64,000 bases of DNA, from assembly GCA_024663395.1 (NCBI GenBank), contig JANFAH010000009.1, forward strand, positions 62,001-126,000. Reading direction: 5' to 3'. The stretch is from Pisolithus tinctorius. Taxonomy: Eukaryota; Basidiomycota; Agaricomycetes; Boletales; Pisolithaceae. This document shows positions 1 to 10,640 of the stretch, one piece after another. Made by a program: the position numbers and the translations under genes. The notes beneath the pieces were generated by a model. That model had not been told where the DNA came from. It was given only the letters and a program-made list of their open reading frames with translations, and made no database searches. Position 1 is the first letter of the stretch, and every line of letters begins with the position of its first letter.

Positions 1-878
1 GACCGGGCTTCAAGACCGGGCGACAGGGGCTGAGTCCGAGTGGCCAGAGTCAAGGCCGAGAGACAGGGGCCAAGTCCGGTTGGACCGGAGTTGAGGCCAG
101 AGGTTAGGGGCTAAGTCCGGAGGACCGGACTTAAGACCGGAAGCGCGGGAATAAGACCGGTAGCGTGGGAAACCGACCGGTGTTGGAGTGCGCACAAGGG
201 GAAGCCGGTCCGGGGCTGGATCTACCTCCCTTGGTCTCAGCTTATGTGCTGTACCCTTATGCAAGCCGGGGAGAGGTCCGGGACAGGGGTCGGGGATAGC
301 TTAAGGCTCGGCCTTAGCTATAGAGTAGTCTCGAGGGGTAATACGGAGTTGAGGGTAATACTAAGTTGATATTCTGACTGAGGGTACTATGAAGTATGTA
401 CAGGGGTTAAATACATGAGGCCGGTCCGGGATAACGAACATAGAGCCGGACTTGTTAATAAGCTATTAGCAAGAAGATTAGCAAGAGAGTGGATAGCCAT
501 AGTGGCTGTGCCGAGGCTAATAGCCAAAGTCCGGGTGACCGGCATACCGGGGTCAGACACAGGATTTGTACAGTAAGCAAAAGTCAGATGAACGGGCTAG
601 ACTAAATATAGTACAAACAAAGGGAAACAGACCGGAGTTATGTCCAGGTGACCCGGACATGGACCTAGGAGGACCGGGGTGGAGCAGCGCAAGGCCGGGA
701 GGCCGAAATGGACCGGAGATAGGGGTAAAACATCGGACTTGAGTTATTCAGACCGGAGTTGAGTTATCTAGGGCCGGGACTGGGTTTTCTAGGCTGGACT
801 AGGACCGGAGTTGACCGGAGATAGGGGCTAGGGGTCCGGACTGGACTGAGTCCGAGTCCGAGAGTCATGGATATGACA
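1..878 (-). repeat. LTR family A, copy A1 (left end cut by the window)
   Basis: Nearly identical to the LTRs at 7634-8538 and 13984-14888, and related to those at 1889-3155 and 61283-62116. The visible terminus, read on the minus strand, is TGTCATATCC. It is rich in CCGG motifs and has no ORF of its own. It lies in the orientation opposite to A2 at 1889, so the tyrosine-recombinase remnant between them is flanked by inverted LTRs. Whether this is a solo LTR cannot be told, because the left end is missing. Confidence 0.9.
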
Positions 879-1601
879 ATCAGAACAACCTTTGAACAAA
901 TCAAACTTTACTCAAAGGATCCCAGACAAGTTGTCAAGCACATCCTCTCCATGCCAGGATGTCCACCATTTCCACCCAGTCAGTGGACAAACCTTGTCCA
1001 GTGGAAGTATGTCGACTTGGCAAAAGTCCTCAAATCAGCACATTCAACGGAGCTTGATCCCAAACAATTGCATGTTATTGATGACAAGGTTGAATTGTCC
1101 TTCAGAGTTACAAAACCTGCAGGAACCATCAAATCAGCTGCAGATCACAACACCACTTTCACAATGTTCATCAAGGCCCTTGCATTTGTTTTCCCTCAAC
1201 GATGAGAGGAATATTCAGAATACCAATCACACATTGGTCACCTCTTCCATTCCATTGAACCAGTATTCCATTCAAGAGTCATCGACTATGACCATGCAGT
1301 CCAAAATTGTGTGTCAGTCCAACGACACCTACATGTCACTGATCCTTCCCAATTCAATGACCTTAGGACCACTTTCCTGTCCTCTCACAGTGTCAGTTCC
1401 CATTCCTCCGAATTCACACCTTCAGTGCAGAACAGAATTAGATCAGGACCATCTGGTCAGTTCCGAGACCCCTGTCATTGGTGGAATTGTGGCCTCTGTC
1501 AAAAATCAGAAGCTGAGTGTTTCTACGTGCACTGCTGTGACTGAAGGGGTTGTCATGGATCACACAAGAGACCTGAATGTTCGAAGGCAGCGAGGGCTTG
1601 A
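879..1601 (+). pseudogene. Gag-like zinc-binding protein of a DIRS/tyrosine-recombinase retroelement (remnant)
   Basis: An open frame starts right after LTR A1 and runs to about 1202. A one-base frame change then leads into a second frame ending at a TGA (1542-1544), and readable codons continue to a TGA at 1599-1601. The C-terminal part carries a Cys/His cluster: CHWWNCGLC, then FYVHCC, then GCHGSHKRPEC. This resembles the CCCH/knuckle-type ends of gag-like proteins next to tyrosine recombinases in fungal elements. The true N-terminus is lost under LTR A1. The protein would bind RNA or DNA in particles; that is family inference. The assignment to gag rests on the cysteine cluster and on the recombinase that follows. 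Confidence 0.5.
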
Positions 1602-1888
1602 GAATGACCAAATTGCACGAGGTCAACATTTCTGTTGTCAGTATATTTGGGGACACAGTCATTCCTTGCAGCCTTCTGCCAGACGATCCATATACTATCT
1701 TTCTGCGATATCTCATGGGTCATGACTCTGCCTTTCCTCTCCATCCCTTCCTTTGGGTATGAGCAGATGGCTCTATTCCCACTCGTGCTTGGTTCTTAGC
1801 TCGCTTTCACACCCTCTTCCCTGACCCCTCCCTTGGGGGTCACTCCTTACACTCAGGTGGTGCGACATCCTTAGCTGCTGCTGGGGTT

Positions 1889-3155
1889 TGTCATATCCAT
1901 GACTCTCAGACTCGGTCCCAGTCCAGTCCGGACCCCTAGCCCCTATCTCTGGTCAAGTCCAGTCCTAGTCCAGCCTAGAAAACCCAATCCCAGCCCTAGA
2001 TAACTCAACTCTGGCCTGCATAACTCAAGTCCGGTGTTTTACCCCTATCTCTGGTCTGTTTCGGCCTCCTGGCCTTGCACTGCTCCACCCTGGTCCTCCC
2101 AGGTCTATGTCCAGGTCACCCAGACATAACTCCGGTCTGTTTCCCTTTGTTTGTACTATATTTAGTCTAGCCCATTCATCTGACTTTGCTTACTGTACAA
2201 ATCCTGTGTCTGACCCTGGTATGCTGGTCACCCAGACTTTGGCTATTAGCCTCGGCACAGCCACTATGGCTATCCACTCTCTTGCTAATCTTCTTGCTAA
2301 TAGCTTATTAACAAGTCCGGCTCTATGTTCGTTATCCCGGACCGGCCTCATGTATTTAACCCCTGTACATACTTCATAGCACCCTCAGTCAGAATATCAA
2401 CTTAGTATTACCCTCAACTCCATACTACACCCTGAGACTACTCTATAGCTAAGGCCAAGCCTTAAGCTATCCCTGGCCCCTGTCCTGGACCTCTCCCTGG
2501 CTTGCATAAGGGTACAGCACATAAGCTGAGACCAAGGGAGGTAGATCCAACCCTGGACCAGCTTACCCCCTGTGCGCACCCCAAGACCGGTCGGTTTCCC
2601 ATGCTACTGGTCTTGTTCCTGCGCTCCTGGTCTTAAGTCTGGTCCTCCAGACTTAGCCCCTAACCTCCAGCCTCAACTCCGGTCCAACTGGACTTGGCCC
2701 CTGTCTCTCGGCCTTGACTTTGGCCACTCGGACTTTTATTTTTATTTTTATTTTTATTATCTCTGTATTAAAGTGCTTGAGGACTTTTTTGTCCTATGTT
2801 GCACTATACTAGCGAATATTAATGACTAAGTAGGGCCCCCTGTGGCCCACCTTTCCCTACAAACGAGTGAATGCCCTACTGGCAGGGTTGACGACCCCCC
2901 AGCAGTCCACTGTTCCTGCCGGCCATTTTAGACACTCCGTCTTGTAGTAGGGATGGCTTTGGACGTCGACTAGTCATTAAACCTCTGTCTACACTGAACC
3001 AGCAGCCCTTAGGCCAGCTGGTGCATTGGGGAACGTGTTCTCCTCCATCCGTTTGTTTGGATTCTGTCAAGTGGGTTCTGGTACAGCCACTCGGACTTAA
3101 CCCCTGTCACCTGGTCTTGAAGCCTGGTCACCCGAGGGTAAACCTGTACTTCACA
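1889..3155 (+). repeat. Solo LTR A2 (family A) containing a SINE-like insertion
   Basis: Begins TGTCATATCC and ends GTACTTCACA, the family A termini, flanked by the 5-bp duplication GGGTT. No internal region is present, so this is a solo LTR left by LTR-LTR recombination. A 350-bp element interrupts it at 2736-3085. It contains the TATA-like TATTTAAC (near 2355) followed by AGTCAGAATAT, as in other family A copies. Part of its CpG has turned to TpG or CpA. Confidence 0.9.
2736..3085 (-). mobile_element. SINE-like non-LTR insertion with (AAAAT)n tail
   Basis: A 350-bp segment present only in LTR A2. It is flanked by a 13-bp direct repeat, GCCACTCGGACTT (2723-2735 and 3086-3098). On the minus strand it ends in ACAGAGATAAT followed by four AAAAT-type units, the signature of target-primed insertion. 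No convincing ORF is seen. TGGCCTAAGGG on the minus strand near 3015-3025 loosely fits a pol III A box but no B box is evident, so it could also be a 5'-truncated LINE tail. Direct repeat and tail are seen; the class is inferred. Confidence 0.7.
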
Positions 3156-3300
3156 GGGTTCCACCATCTCAGATCCAGGCCATTGGAGGCTGGTCTTCAT
3201 CAGTGTGGCAGCACTACGTCTGTAAAAATCTGGTTCTTCTGCAAACTCTTCTTTTTCATGGGCAGTCCATACATGACCTGCCTTTTTCTTCCTCTTAAAT

Positions 3301-3659
3301 TGTTTCCTTTTCTCTCTCCCCTCTTTTAAATAGCACAATAGCCGTTTTTCCTCATTCTATCTTTATCAGCTTTTTCGCTTATCAGTCCTTGTTCCTGTAT
3401 TTTTAGTCTTCTTGGCCTCATGAGTTCCTCTCGCCTTCAGAGCAGATCCAGTGTTTTTCATTTGCTGCATCTTTTTCGGCTACCAATCTGTAGTTACATC
3501 AGTTTCGCTCTTCCTTCGTAGTGCTGCCCTAGTCACTGTCTGCTTGGTGTACCTATCCAAGTTGGTGTGCTTACTCACGCCCCAAACGCTATCTGTATCC
3601 CGCCTTTGCCTCGAGTGCTTCGACCCATTAGCGCCTGGTTATGGGAGGACATAGCAGTG
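3301..3659. other. Pyrimidine-rich stretch, no gene seen
   Basis: Follows the stop codon of the split tyrosine recombinase. T/C-rich sequence with no ORF I can support; probably the 3' part of that element or old intergenic DNA. Confidence 0.4.
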
Positions 3660-4060
3660 GATGGACCTTGTCTGCCAATTGCACGTGACAGAACTTATTG
3701 CAAAAGATGGCCAGGCCGGATGTGACAATGATGACGTCGAAGCTCAACATCGAGTAGGAACCGCGTGCTCTCGATGAGACTTGCAAGTTGTATTTCTCTG
3801 CAGGGAAAAAGTAAATCGTACAGGACCATCCTTGCCTGTCCCACCACTCGGGTGCGTGTAGGAACAGATCCTCTTTCTATATAATCTCCCCCCGCGACAT
3901 CTCCTTCATTGCGACGAGGCCCTTGTCCTCGATCGCGTCAAAAGGACCGAACTTCACCGTTTCGGCCGAGAAGGTTGAAACCTTCTTGCCCCAACACTAC
4001 TCTTGTCTTGGTTTTCGTCTAGATAGCCTTTTTGGATGTGTTGGTGGCGATCCCCCGGTT
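3660..4060 (-). pseudogene. Possible coding remnant, CpG-retaining, unidentified
   Basis: On the minus strand one frame reads from about 4000 down to 3690 with a single TAG: FSAETVKFGPFDAIEDKG, then VAMKEMSRGE, then HAPEWWDRQGWSC and NLQVSSRARGSYS. The TAG is preceded by ATTATA and could also be a splice acceptor. Unlike its neighbours this stretch keeps its CpG dinucleotides, which suggests old host sequence rather than transposon. I do not recognise the family. The flanks out to 4767 give no further exon I can defend. Confidence 0.25.
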
Positions 4061-4767
4061 GACAAGCAGTCCTTTTGCCTGTAGAATTCGTATACTCAGC
4101 GTGGCGAAGATAATGCACCACTTTGGTTGACTATATATTCTGGGTCGTCAGATCATCAGACCATCTGACTTGTCATTGAGTGAATCCCAGATGCTAGGTC
4201 AGACCATGTCAAACCAGTCAGACGAGTACACGGACAATGAGACCCCGACATTGGACATCTGTGGCGTCTGCATCTACCTGTGTTCCCTGCTGCAGACTGC
4301 TGCTGCGGTGTGTAGTTTTCCTGATGGATTCGGTTTTTTTCATTTCAGTGGGGGTGGTTCCAGGGCTGTTCGAAGTGATTCCAGAACGGCATGTCTCGGC
4401 ATTTTGTATGGTCTGTCAGCCCCAGTCTGAAGACTGTCTCGGTCAGCACATAACTGAGTCTGGGTGAGGGTTGGGATATCGGTGGGTCCTGGTAACTATA
4501 TCAGATCATGTCTGATGGAGATGTCAAGCACTCATGGACACCTGACACAAAACACCCACTCAGTGAGAATGTACGGCAGTATATACTCTTTCCTCTGAAG
4601 GAATAATCTGGTCTGCAACGGATATTGTAGGTGACATCTTTGACCTCGTACCGCGTGGTCGACAGGTTCGCAGTATGTATACCCCAATTGTCACCAACAC
4701 CTCTCGTGAGGTGAAAAAATAACAACCTTATGCGATACCAGTCAAGATAGAACAATTGTCTTCCGGA
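4061..4767. other. Unassigned sequence next to Gypsy-1
   Basis: No ORF, repeat or RNA gene that I can support. It ends at GAGCC (4768-4772), the left target duplication of Gypsy-1. The pre-insertion sequence therefore continued into what is now 17690 onward, towards the bHLH gene. Confidence 0.4.
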
Positions 4768-4772
4768 GAGCC

Positions 4773-5074
4773 TGGAACTCACCACGGAGGGGTGAGAACA
4801 CTCAACGATCACAACTGCGACAGAACGTGGACAGGCGTGTGGATTAGACGATTTAGCGTATACGCTGATACAGGGCAATCGCAGAGAGAGAGAGAAAAAG
4901 AGGGAAAAGAGAGATATGACCCGTACACGCAGGTAGCACCAGTATATATACCCCAGGGTGTACAAACAACGCAACACAGGGGGGATCCGCATGCCCAGAC
5001 AAGGGCGTGATAGGAGATGTGATATCGTGACGTGTTAGCGTGAGTGGTGCGTGAGTGGTAAGCGTACACTTACA
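4773..5074 (-). repeat. Gypsy-1 3' LTR
   Basis: 302 bp, plus-strand ends TGGAACTCACC...CTTACA. It matches 17366-17684 with few substitutions and lacks a 17-bp GTGAGTG-type duplication present there. On the minus strand it is preceded by the purine tract GGGTTGGGAGGG (polypurine primer). GTATATATAC near 4950 is the likely TATA box in this LTR family. Confidence 0.92.
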
Positions 5075-5216
5075 CCCTCCCAACCCATAAAAAAGGAGCA
5101 ATGGGGGGTGAGCGCGTGAGCTGCGCGAGTAACTTTGCTTCATCATCCTAGCCTCCTTCATCGCAACTCTTTCCTCGTCCTCTGTCCATCGCAACTTCCT
5201 CGTCCGCTCCAACCCA

Positions 5217-6660
5217 TCAAGGTGGGTGTTCCCTTTCCCAAACGTCCAACGCTTCACAATCCTCCAAGTCTTTCTTCGTCAACCACTCGTCATCTTCTGG
5301 ACCATACCCCAACCACTGCACCAGGTATTTCTTCGTCCGTCCAGACTGCTTCTCATCCAAAATTCGCTCAATCAAATTCTCCAACTGCCCATTTGTGGTG
5401 ACAACAGGGCCCGGGTGAGGTAACTCATGGGACGGGAAGAGCGCTGTGTCATTGGGCACGAAAGCGCGTAGTTGGCTGGCATGGAACGTGGTGCATGCAT
5501 TGGCAGCACGGGGCACATCCAAGGTGTAGGAGGATGTTTCAGGAGAAGCCGCCAAGACAGTGTATGGACCGTCATAACGCAGCATAAACTTTGCTACACG
5601 ATTTGTACCATTAGTAATATACTCATGACGACGATGTTTTGTAGATAGCCAAACCTTGTCCCCGACCGAAAACCTCGGGTCGGGGACGCGGCGACGATTT
5701 GCCGCATGAGCTTGGGCAGCCTTGGCTGCAAGAAGGTTGTCGCGGGCCTCGAGAACATCCATTTCCAGACGTGTCAGAAAGGTGGTTGCGTCGGTATGCT
5801 CGGTCTCAGCATGCTCCCCATCTGAAACATCTGGAGTAGATATGGGGGGCAGGAGGCGGGGAGAACAACCAAGATGGAGCTGGAAGGGCAAGAAACCTGT
5901 ACTGTTATTAATAGTGTTCATGATGTGGAAGCGTACGCGGGGCAGGGCCTTGACCCAGCCTTTCTGATTGCGCTCGACGTGGAAGCGAACACACTGGTTG
6001 ACCGTTTTGTTAGTGCGCTCGCTCACTCCATCCATTTGAGGATGGTAGGATGAGGACATTTTGAGCTTAACACCTGTCAACCTGTGAAGGGACTTCCAAA
6101 AGCGAGAGACAAAAAGCTTATCGCGATCTGACACGATCTCCAAGGGGAGGCCGTTCTCGCAATACCAATGATCGAAAAAGAGCGCCACGAACTCTGAAGC
6201 GGTAATAGAACTGTGACAGGGCACTAGACGTATGTCAGCACCAAGGCGGTCAGTCATGGTCACGATCATATTGAACCCGTGGTCCTCCGGGAGGGGGCCG
6301 ATAAAATCAACGGCCACAGAGTCCCCACGAGCGTCGGGGACTGGTAAGGGATGTAGGGGGCCAGCCGGGGCTGTAGTCGGAGACTTGTTACGCATGCACT
6401 GGGTGCAGGCAGGGATATATGCAGACGCCAGGTCACGGTGCATATTGGGCCAGTAGAATGAGTTGCGAAGTGCCGCATACATCTTGTCAGTGCCAAAGTG
6501 ACCCAAGGCGTCATGAGCGAGGTGGAAGAAGCGCTCGCGAAGCGAGTGAACACGAGGAACCACCAGACGGCCTGCAAGGTACAGCAGACCATCGCGTTCC
6601 TGTAAGCCAGGGAGTGAGTCGAGCAAGGAGAAGAGTCGTCTGCAGAACGGGTCCTCTGTG
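5217..6660 (-). pseudogene. Gypsy-1 pol C-terminal part: integrase and chromodomain
   Basis: A single open frame from about 6660 to the TGA at 5217. In order it shows the HHCC zinc domain (HLAHDALGHFG ... CTQCMRNK); the DDE integrase core (VAVDFIGPLP, EIVSDRDKLF, then SSSYHPQMDGVSERTN with the final Glu); a basic linker; and a C-terminal chromodomain (ENLIERILDEKQSGRTKKY, VQWLGYG). Integrase would insert the cDNA and the chromodomain would direct it to modified histones. The frame differs by one base from the RNase H part upstream, at about 6662. Catalytic residues look intact. Confidence 0.92.
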
Positions 6661-7633
6661 TACCTTTTAGAATCTCCACAGTGAGCGACTTGTCGACCTC
6701 AACGGTCGACACAGCAGCCACAGGAGGCACGTCGTCTGAGCGACGAGACAGGGCATCAGCACCAACATTGCGCTCTCCTTGAATATACCGAATGGTAAGG
6801 TCGAACTGCGACATGTACTCTTGCCAGCGGGCTTGGCGTCTGGAGAGGTCGCGTTGCATGGCAAAACTCTGCAGCGTACAGTGGTCGGTATATACCAACA
6901 CTGGGGCACCGAGCAACTCCACCCGCCATTTCTTCAGCGCGCATATGATGGCAAGAAGTTCCTTTTCATGCACAGGGTAATTAAGTTCTGCACCACGAAG
7001 GGGAGTGGAATCAAAGGCCACTGGTCGGGCGGTCTCCCAAGTGGGCCCCCAAGAAAGAATGGCCCCAGTGCAGAAGTCAGAGGCGTCGCATGTAAGGAAG
7101 ATGTGGTTGTCTCCTGGGTTATCATGATCGATAGTCGTCAGGCAATGTGGGCTGACCACAAGATCCTTGATGGCCTGGAAGGCCCGCTGGTGATCCTCCG
7201 TCCAGGCAGGGAACTTGAGTTCCGCAGCTTTGGTCGTCAACGCATTCAAGATGCGTGTATGGTCTGCAAGATTGGGGAGGTGATCAGCAACATAGCGAAC
7301 GAGGCCAAGGAAGGCACGCATGTCCGTGACCGAGCGTGGGACTGGCCAGTCGAGGATCCTTGCGATCTTGGAGGAGTCAGGCTCAATCCCATGGGCAGAG
7401 ATGCGGTGACCAAGGAAAAGCACCTCAGTGCAGAAGAGTTGAGTCTTTTTAAGGGAGCAGAACAACTTAGCGTCACGAAGGGCTTGAAGGACCACACAAA
7501 CGTTGCGTTCATGCTCTTCAAGTGTCTGTGACCAGATAATAATATCATCAAGATAGATGTGGCAAATCCGACCGATCAGATGTCGAAGAGCGGCAGACAT
7601 TCGACGCTGATGGACCGCAGGGGCATTTCTTAC
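6661..7633 (-). pseudogene. Gypsy-1 pol middle part: reverse transcriptase palm and RNase H
   Basis: Directly next to LARD-A, the frame reads VRNAPAVHQRRMSAAL, then the catalytic HIYLDDIIIWSQ, then the connection region, then RNase H (FLTCDASDFCTGAIL, HEKELLAIICALKKW, VYTDHCTLQSF) and ALSRRSDD at its end. The fragment lacks the first reverse-transcriptase motifs, which lie beyond the insertion at 14894-15600. After VEILKG the frame is lost by a one-base deletion near 6662, and the integrase part resumes in the next frame. It is not a separate gene but the middle of one polyprotein. Confidence 0.92.
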
Positions 7634-8538
7634 TGTGAAGTACAGGTTTACCCTCGGAGTGACCGGGCTTCAAGACCGGGTGACAGGGGCTGAGTCCGAG
7701 TGGCCAGAGTCAAGGCCGAGAGACAGGGGCCAAGTCCGGTTGGACCAGAGTTGAGGCCGGAGGTTAGGGGCTAAGTCCGGAGGACCGGACTTAAGGCCGG
7801 GAGCACGGGAACAAGGCCGGTAGCGTGGGAAACCGACCGGTCTTGGAGTGCGCACAGGGGGAAGCCGGTCTGGGGTTGGATCTACCTCCCTTGGTCTCAG
7901 CTTATGTGCTGTACCCTTATGCAAGCCGGGGAGAGGTCCGGGACAGGGGTCAGGGATAGCTTAAGGCTCAGCCTTATCTATAGAGTAGTCTCGAGGGGTA
8001 AGACAGGAGTCGAGGGTAATACTTAATTGATATTCTGACTGAGGGTACTACGACGTATGTACAGGGGTTAAATACTTGAGGCCGGTCCGGAGTAAAGGAC
8101 ATGAAGCCGGACTTGTGAATAAGCTATTAGCAAGATGATTAGCAAGAGTGAGGATAGCCACAGAGGCTGTGCAGAGACTAATAGCTAAAGTCCGGGTGAC
8201 CGGCATACCAGGGTCAGACACAGGATTTGTACAGTAAGCAAAGTCAGATGAACGGGCTAGACTAAATATAGTACAAACAAAGGGAAACAGACCGGAGTTA
8301 TGTCCGGGTGACCCGGACATAGACCTGGGAGGACCGGGGTGGAGCAGCGCAAGGCCGAGAGGCCGAAATGGACCGGAGATAGGGGTAAAACACCGGACTT
8401 GAGTTATTCAGACCGGAGTTGAGTTATCTAGGGCCGGGACTGGGTTTTCTAGGCTGGACTAGGACCGGAGTTGACCGGAGATAGGGGCTAGGGGTCCGGA
8501 CTGGACTGAGTCCGAGTCCGAGAGTCATGGATATGACA
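7634..8538 (-). repeat. LARD-A 3' LTR
   Basis: 905 bp; minus-strand ends TGTCATATCC...GTACTTCACA. Very similar to 13984-14888, which suggests a recent insertion. Confidence 0.95.
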
Positions 8539-8560
8539 GTATCCCCCTCTTAGGAACCGA
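8539..8560 (-). other. LARD-A polypurine tract
   Basis: Minus strand reads CCTAAGAGGGGGATAC directly before TGTCATATCC of the 3' LTR, the expected place for plus-strand priming. The same CCTAAG-(G)n form occurs at LTR B1 (20958) and, as CCCTAAGGGGGGGG, before the Gypsy-4 3' LTR. Confidence 0.8.
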
Positions 8561-10596
8561 ACCCTTGAGGTTCCATAGGGAAATATGCTCAGAGGGTTAT
8601 GCAGTGAGGTCCCATGACTAGGAGTGAGTCTGAGTGCACACACAGTGCCAAGGGTGAGCCCGAGGGCTGGGAGACAGGCCAGTGATGACCGGAGGTCCAG
8701 TAGTTCGGACCGGAACGGGACAAGCTGGGTTTGGGGGCAAGGGTCAAGTCCGAGGACTGTTCTGGGAACCCGAGGCCAGAGAAGCGACAACAAGAGGGCC
8801 GGAGACCGGTCTAGGAGGCTGCCAGACAGTCCAGCAGGCCGGGACAAGGCAAAGCCGAGTCCGGAAGTGACTAGACCAGCTGTACGGGGGTTTCTGGAGA
8901 CAGCTGAAAGCTGTAGCCAGTGTTCTCAGGGGGGCCGGAGTTGCACTTCGGAGATGGGTTAAGGCAGGTCGGGAATGGCCAGGTAAGGCCTAGGGGTGTG
9001 CTTTAGAGCCAGGTCAAGGGAAACCGGAGACCGAAGATGTGCAGGGGACCGGTAATGTCCAACTAATGTACCAGGGGTGTACCACTAGGGCCAGAAGTGT
9101 GCTTCAAAGCCGGTTCAGGGCAACATGGAGGCCGAGAGGGTCCAGAGATGACCATAAGATGGTCCAGGGGTGTACCAGGTGCTGCTGAGTGACAGCGGAA
9201 TGACACAAAGGCCAGGTGGGTGCCAGGAAGGCCGGAAAACCGGTCTAGGAATGCACCAGTTGGACTGGAACTGCACTGCAGGGATACGGAGGGTCACGAG
9301 AAGTGCCAAGAAGGCCGGGGCAGGTCCAAGGTCTGCTCCAGGGGGTCATGGGGTCTGAAAGTGTATCTATAGAAAAAGAAAACGGATAACAGAAAACCAA
9401 GAAAACATATAACAAGGAAACAGGAGACCGGAGCTAGAGGCAGGGGTCAAAGCTGAAGGCTGAGACCAAGGGTGGCTCAGGCCGGGGGTGGCAAAAGCCG
9501 GAGACCAAGACCAGGAGTGGTGGAGCCAGTTGTGCCAAAGCGACTGGTCTGGGGAAAACAGCAAGACCAAAGACCGGTCAAGGGGACAGAAGGGTGGGAA
9601 GGCCGGGAACTGGTCTGAGAGTCAGAGAGGACCGGAAGGGGCAACTGGAGGCCAGTCTAATGGTCAGGGGGGCTTAGAAAAGCCGGGTGGGGACCAGTTG
9701 GGAGCCAGTAAGGGCTAGAAAGGCTATGGGAGACCAGTCTCGACCTGGGTGGGGCTGTAAGGCCAGAAACCCAAAGGGAGACCGGTCTGGAGCTGGGTTG
9801 GGCCGGAGTGGATGGCTGGAGGCCAGTCTGAAGGTGTCAGAGGGAACCGGGGTGATTAGAGGTGGCCTGAGGTGCTATCCAGCTAGCAGGCTGACAACGG
9901 GAGGCCAAAACAGTGTAGGCCGGTGGGCTAACACTGAGACTGGGGTAACCAGGGGTAGCAAGGTGTAAACCCGAGGCCGGAAGTGGCAAGGCCAAGTGCC
10001 GAGCACCTTGGAAACAGGCCAGACAGGCTTCTGGAGGTCAGCGAGGGACTAGGGGCTGTCTACAACAGCTAGAGTTTGGTCTGGACAAGGACCAGAGGAC
10101 CTAGCATATCTAGGCATGAACCGGGGACCAGCAGGTCATAAGACCGGTTCAATGAAGGCCTAGAGATGTCAATAGGAGGTGAGTCCAGGTGTTGAGTCCG
10201 GTTTAGGGGTGTCCGGAGTTGGTTGGAGGTGGGTTTTCCGGTGGCAAGAAGCCCGAGGGCCAAAAGCCACTGGAGGACCGGTTCAGGGGGTGTGGAGACC
10301 GGGTGAGGCCTAGGGGTTGTCCAGCCGAAAGGCTGAGAACAGGAGGCCGAGGCCAGTGAGACCGGTGAACACACAATCACTGAGGCCGAGGACTACTGAG
10401 ATAGTGAGACCGGAGTACCAACACAAATGTTAGGGGCTGGGAGCAACCCAGGGCAGGTGGTTCGGGAGTGCTTCAGTATGCAAGGACCGGGCCAAGGAAC
10501 TGGGAACCAGTGTGCAGGGACCGAGCAGGGTTGTGCTGAGGGCACCGGAGAGGTAGCAGACAGGAGTTTGGAAGAGAGTAGGTCACTAGCGAGGTC

Positions 10597-10640
10597 CCTT
10601 ATCCCCCTCTTAGGGTAGACTTCCCAAGTCTACAGGGGTA
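10597..10640 (-). other. Second polypurine-like tract inside LARD-A
   Basis: TATCCCCCTCTTAGGG at about 10600-10615 repeats the words found next to the 3' LTRs of LARD-A (8540) and B1 (20959). It is followed by a small hairpin, GTAGACTT...AAGTCTAC, as those tracts are followed by hairpins too. No LTR precedes it. It may mark the former 3' end of an older relative absorbed into the LARD interior. Confidence 0.45.

Larger units (their letters stand above)
1602..3300 (+). pseudogene. Tyrosine recombinase C-terminal domain, split by solo LTR A2
   Basis: Codons from about 1625 read DDPYTIFLRYL, then in another frame DGSIPTRAWFLARFH and GHSLHSGGATSLAAAGV up to 1888. After the LTR the same sentence resumes at 3161: PPSQIQAIGGWSSSVWQHYV, ending at TAA near 3300. 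This is the C-terminal catalytic core of a phage-integrase-fold recombinase: the H-x-x-R box, the W box and the nucleophilic Tyr in QHYV. The box Arg reads His (HSLH) and AIGRW reads AIGGW, so two conserved positions are lost. The N-terminal half and any reverse transcriptase are missing, so an internal deletion lies near 1600. The LTR target duplication GGGTT (1884-1888 and 3156-3160) proves the two halves were once contiguous. Confidence 0.75.

Noticed and set aside
1..1890. A1 and A2 as the two LTRs of one element enclosing 879-1888
   Set aside because: They are in opposite orientation, and A2 has its own GGGTT duplication; A2 is a solo LTR.
4501..4992. 163-codon minus-strand ORF
   Set aside because: Runs across the Gypsy-1 3' LTR border into flanking DNA; an accident of the insertion.
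6779..7531. 250-codon plus-strand ORF
   Set aside because: Antisense shadow of Gypsy-1 reverse transcriptase and RNase H, which show clear motifs on the minus strand.
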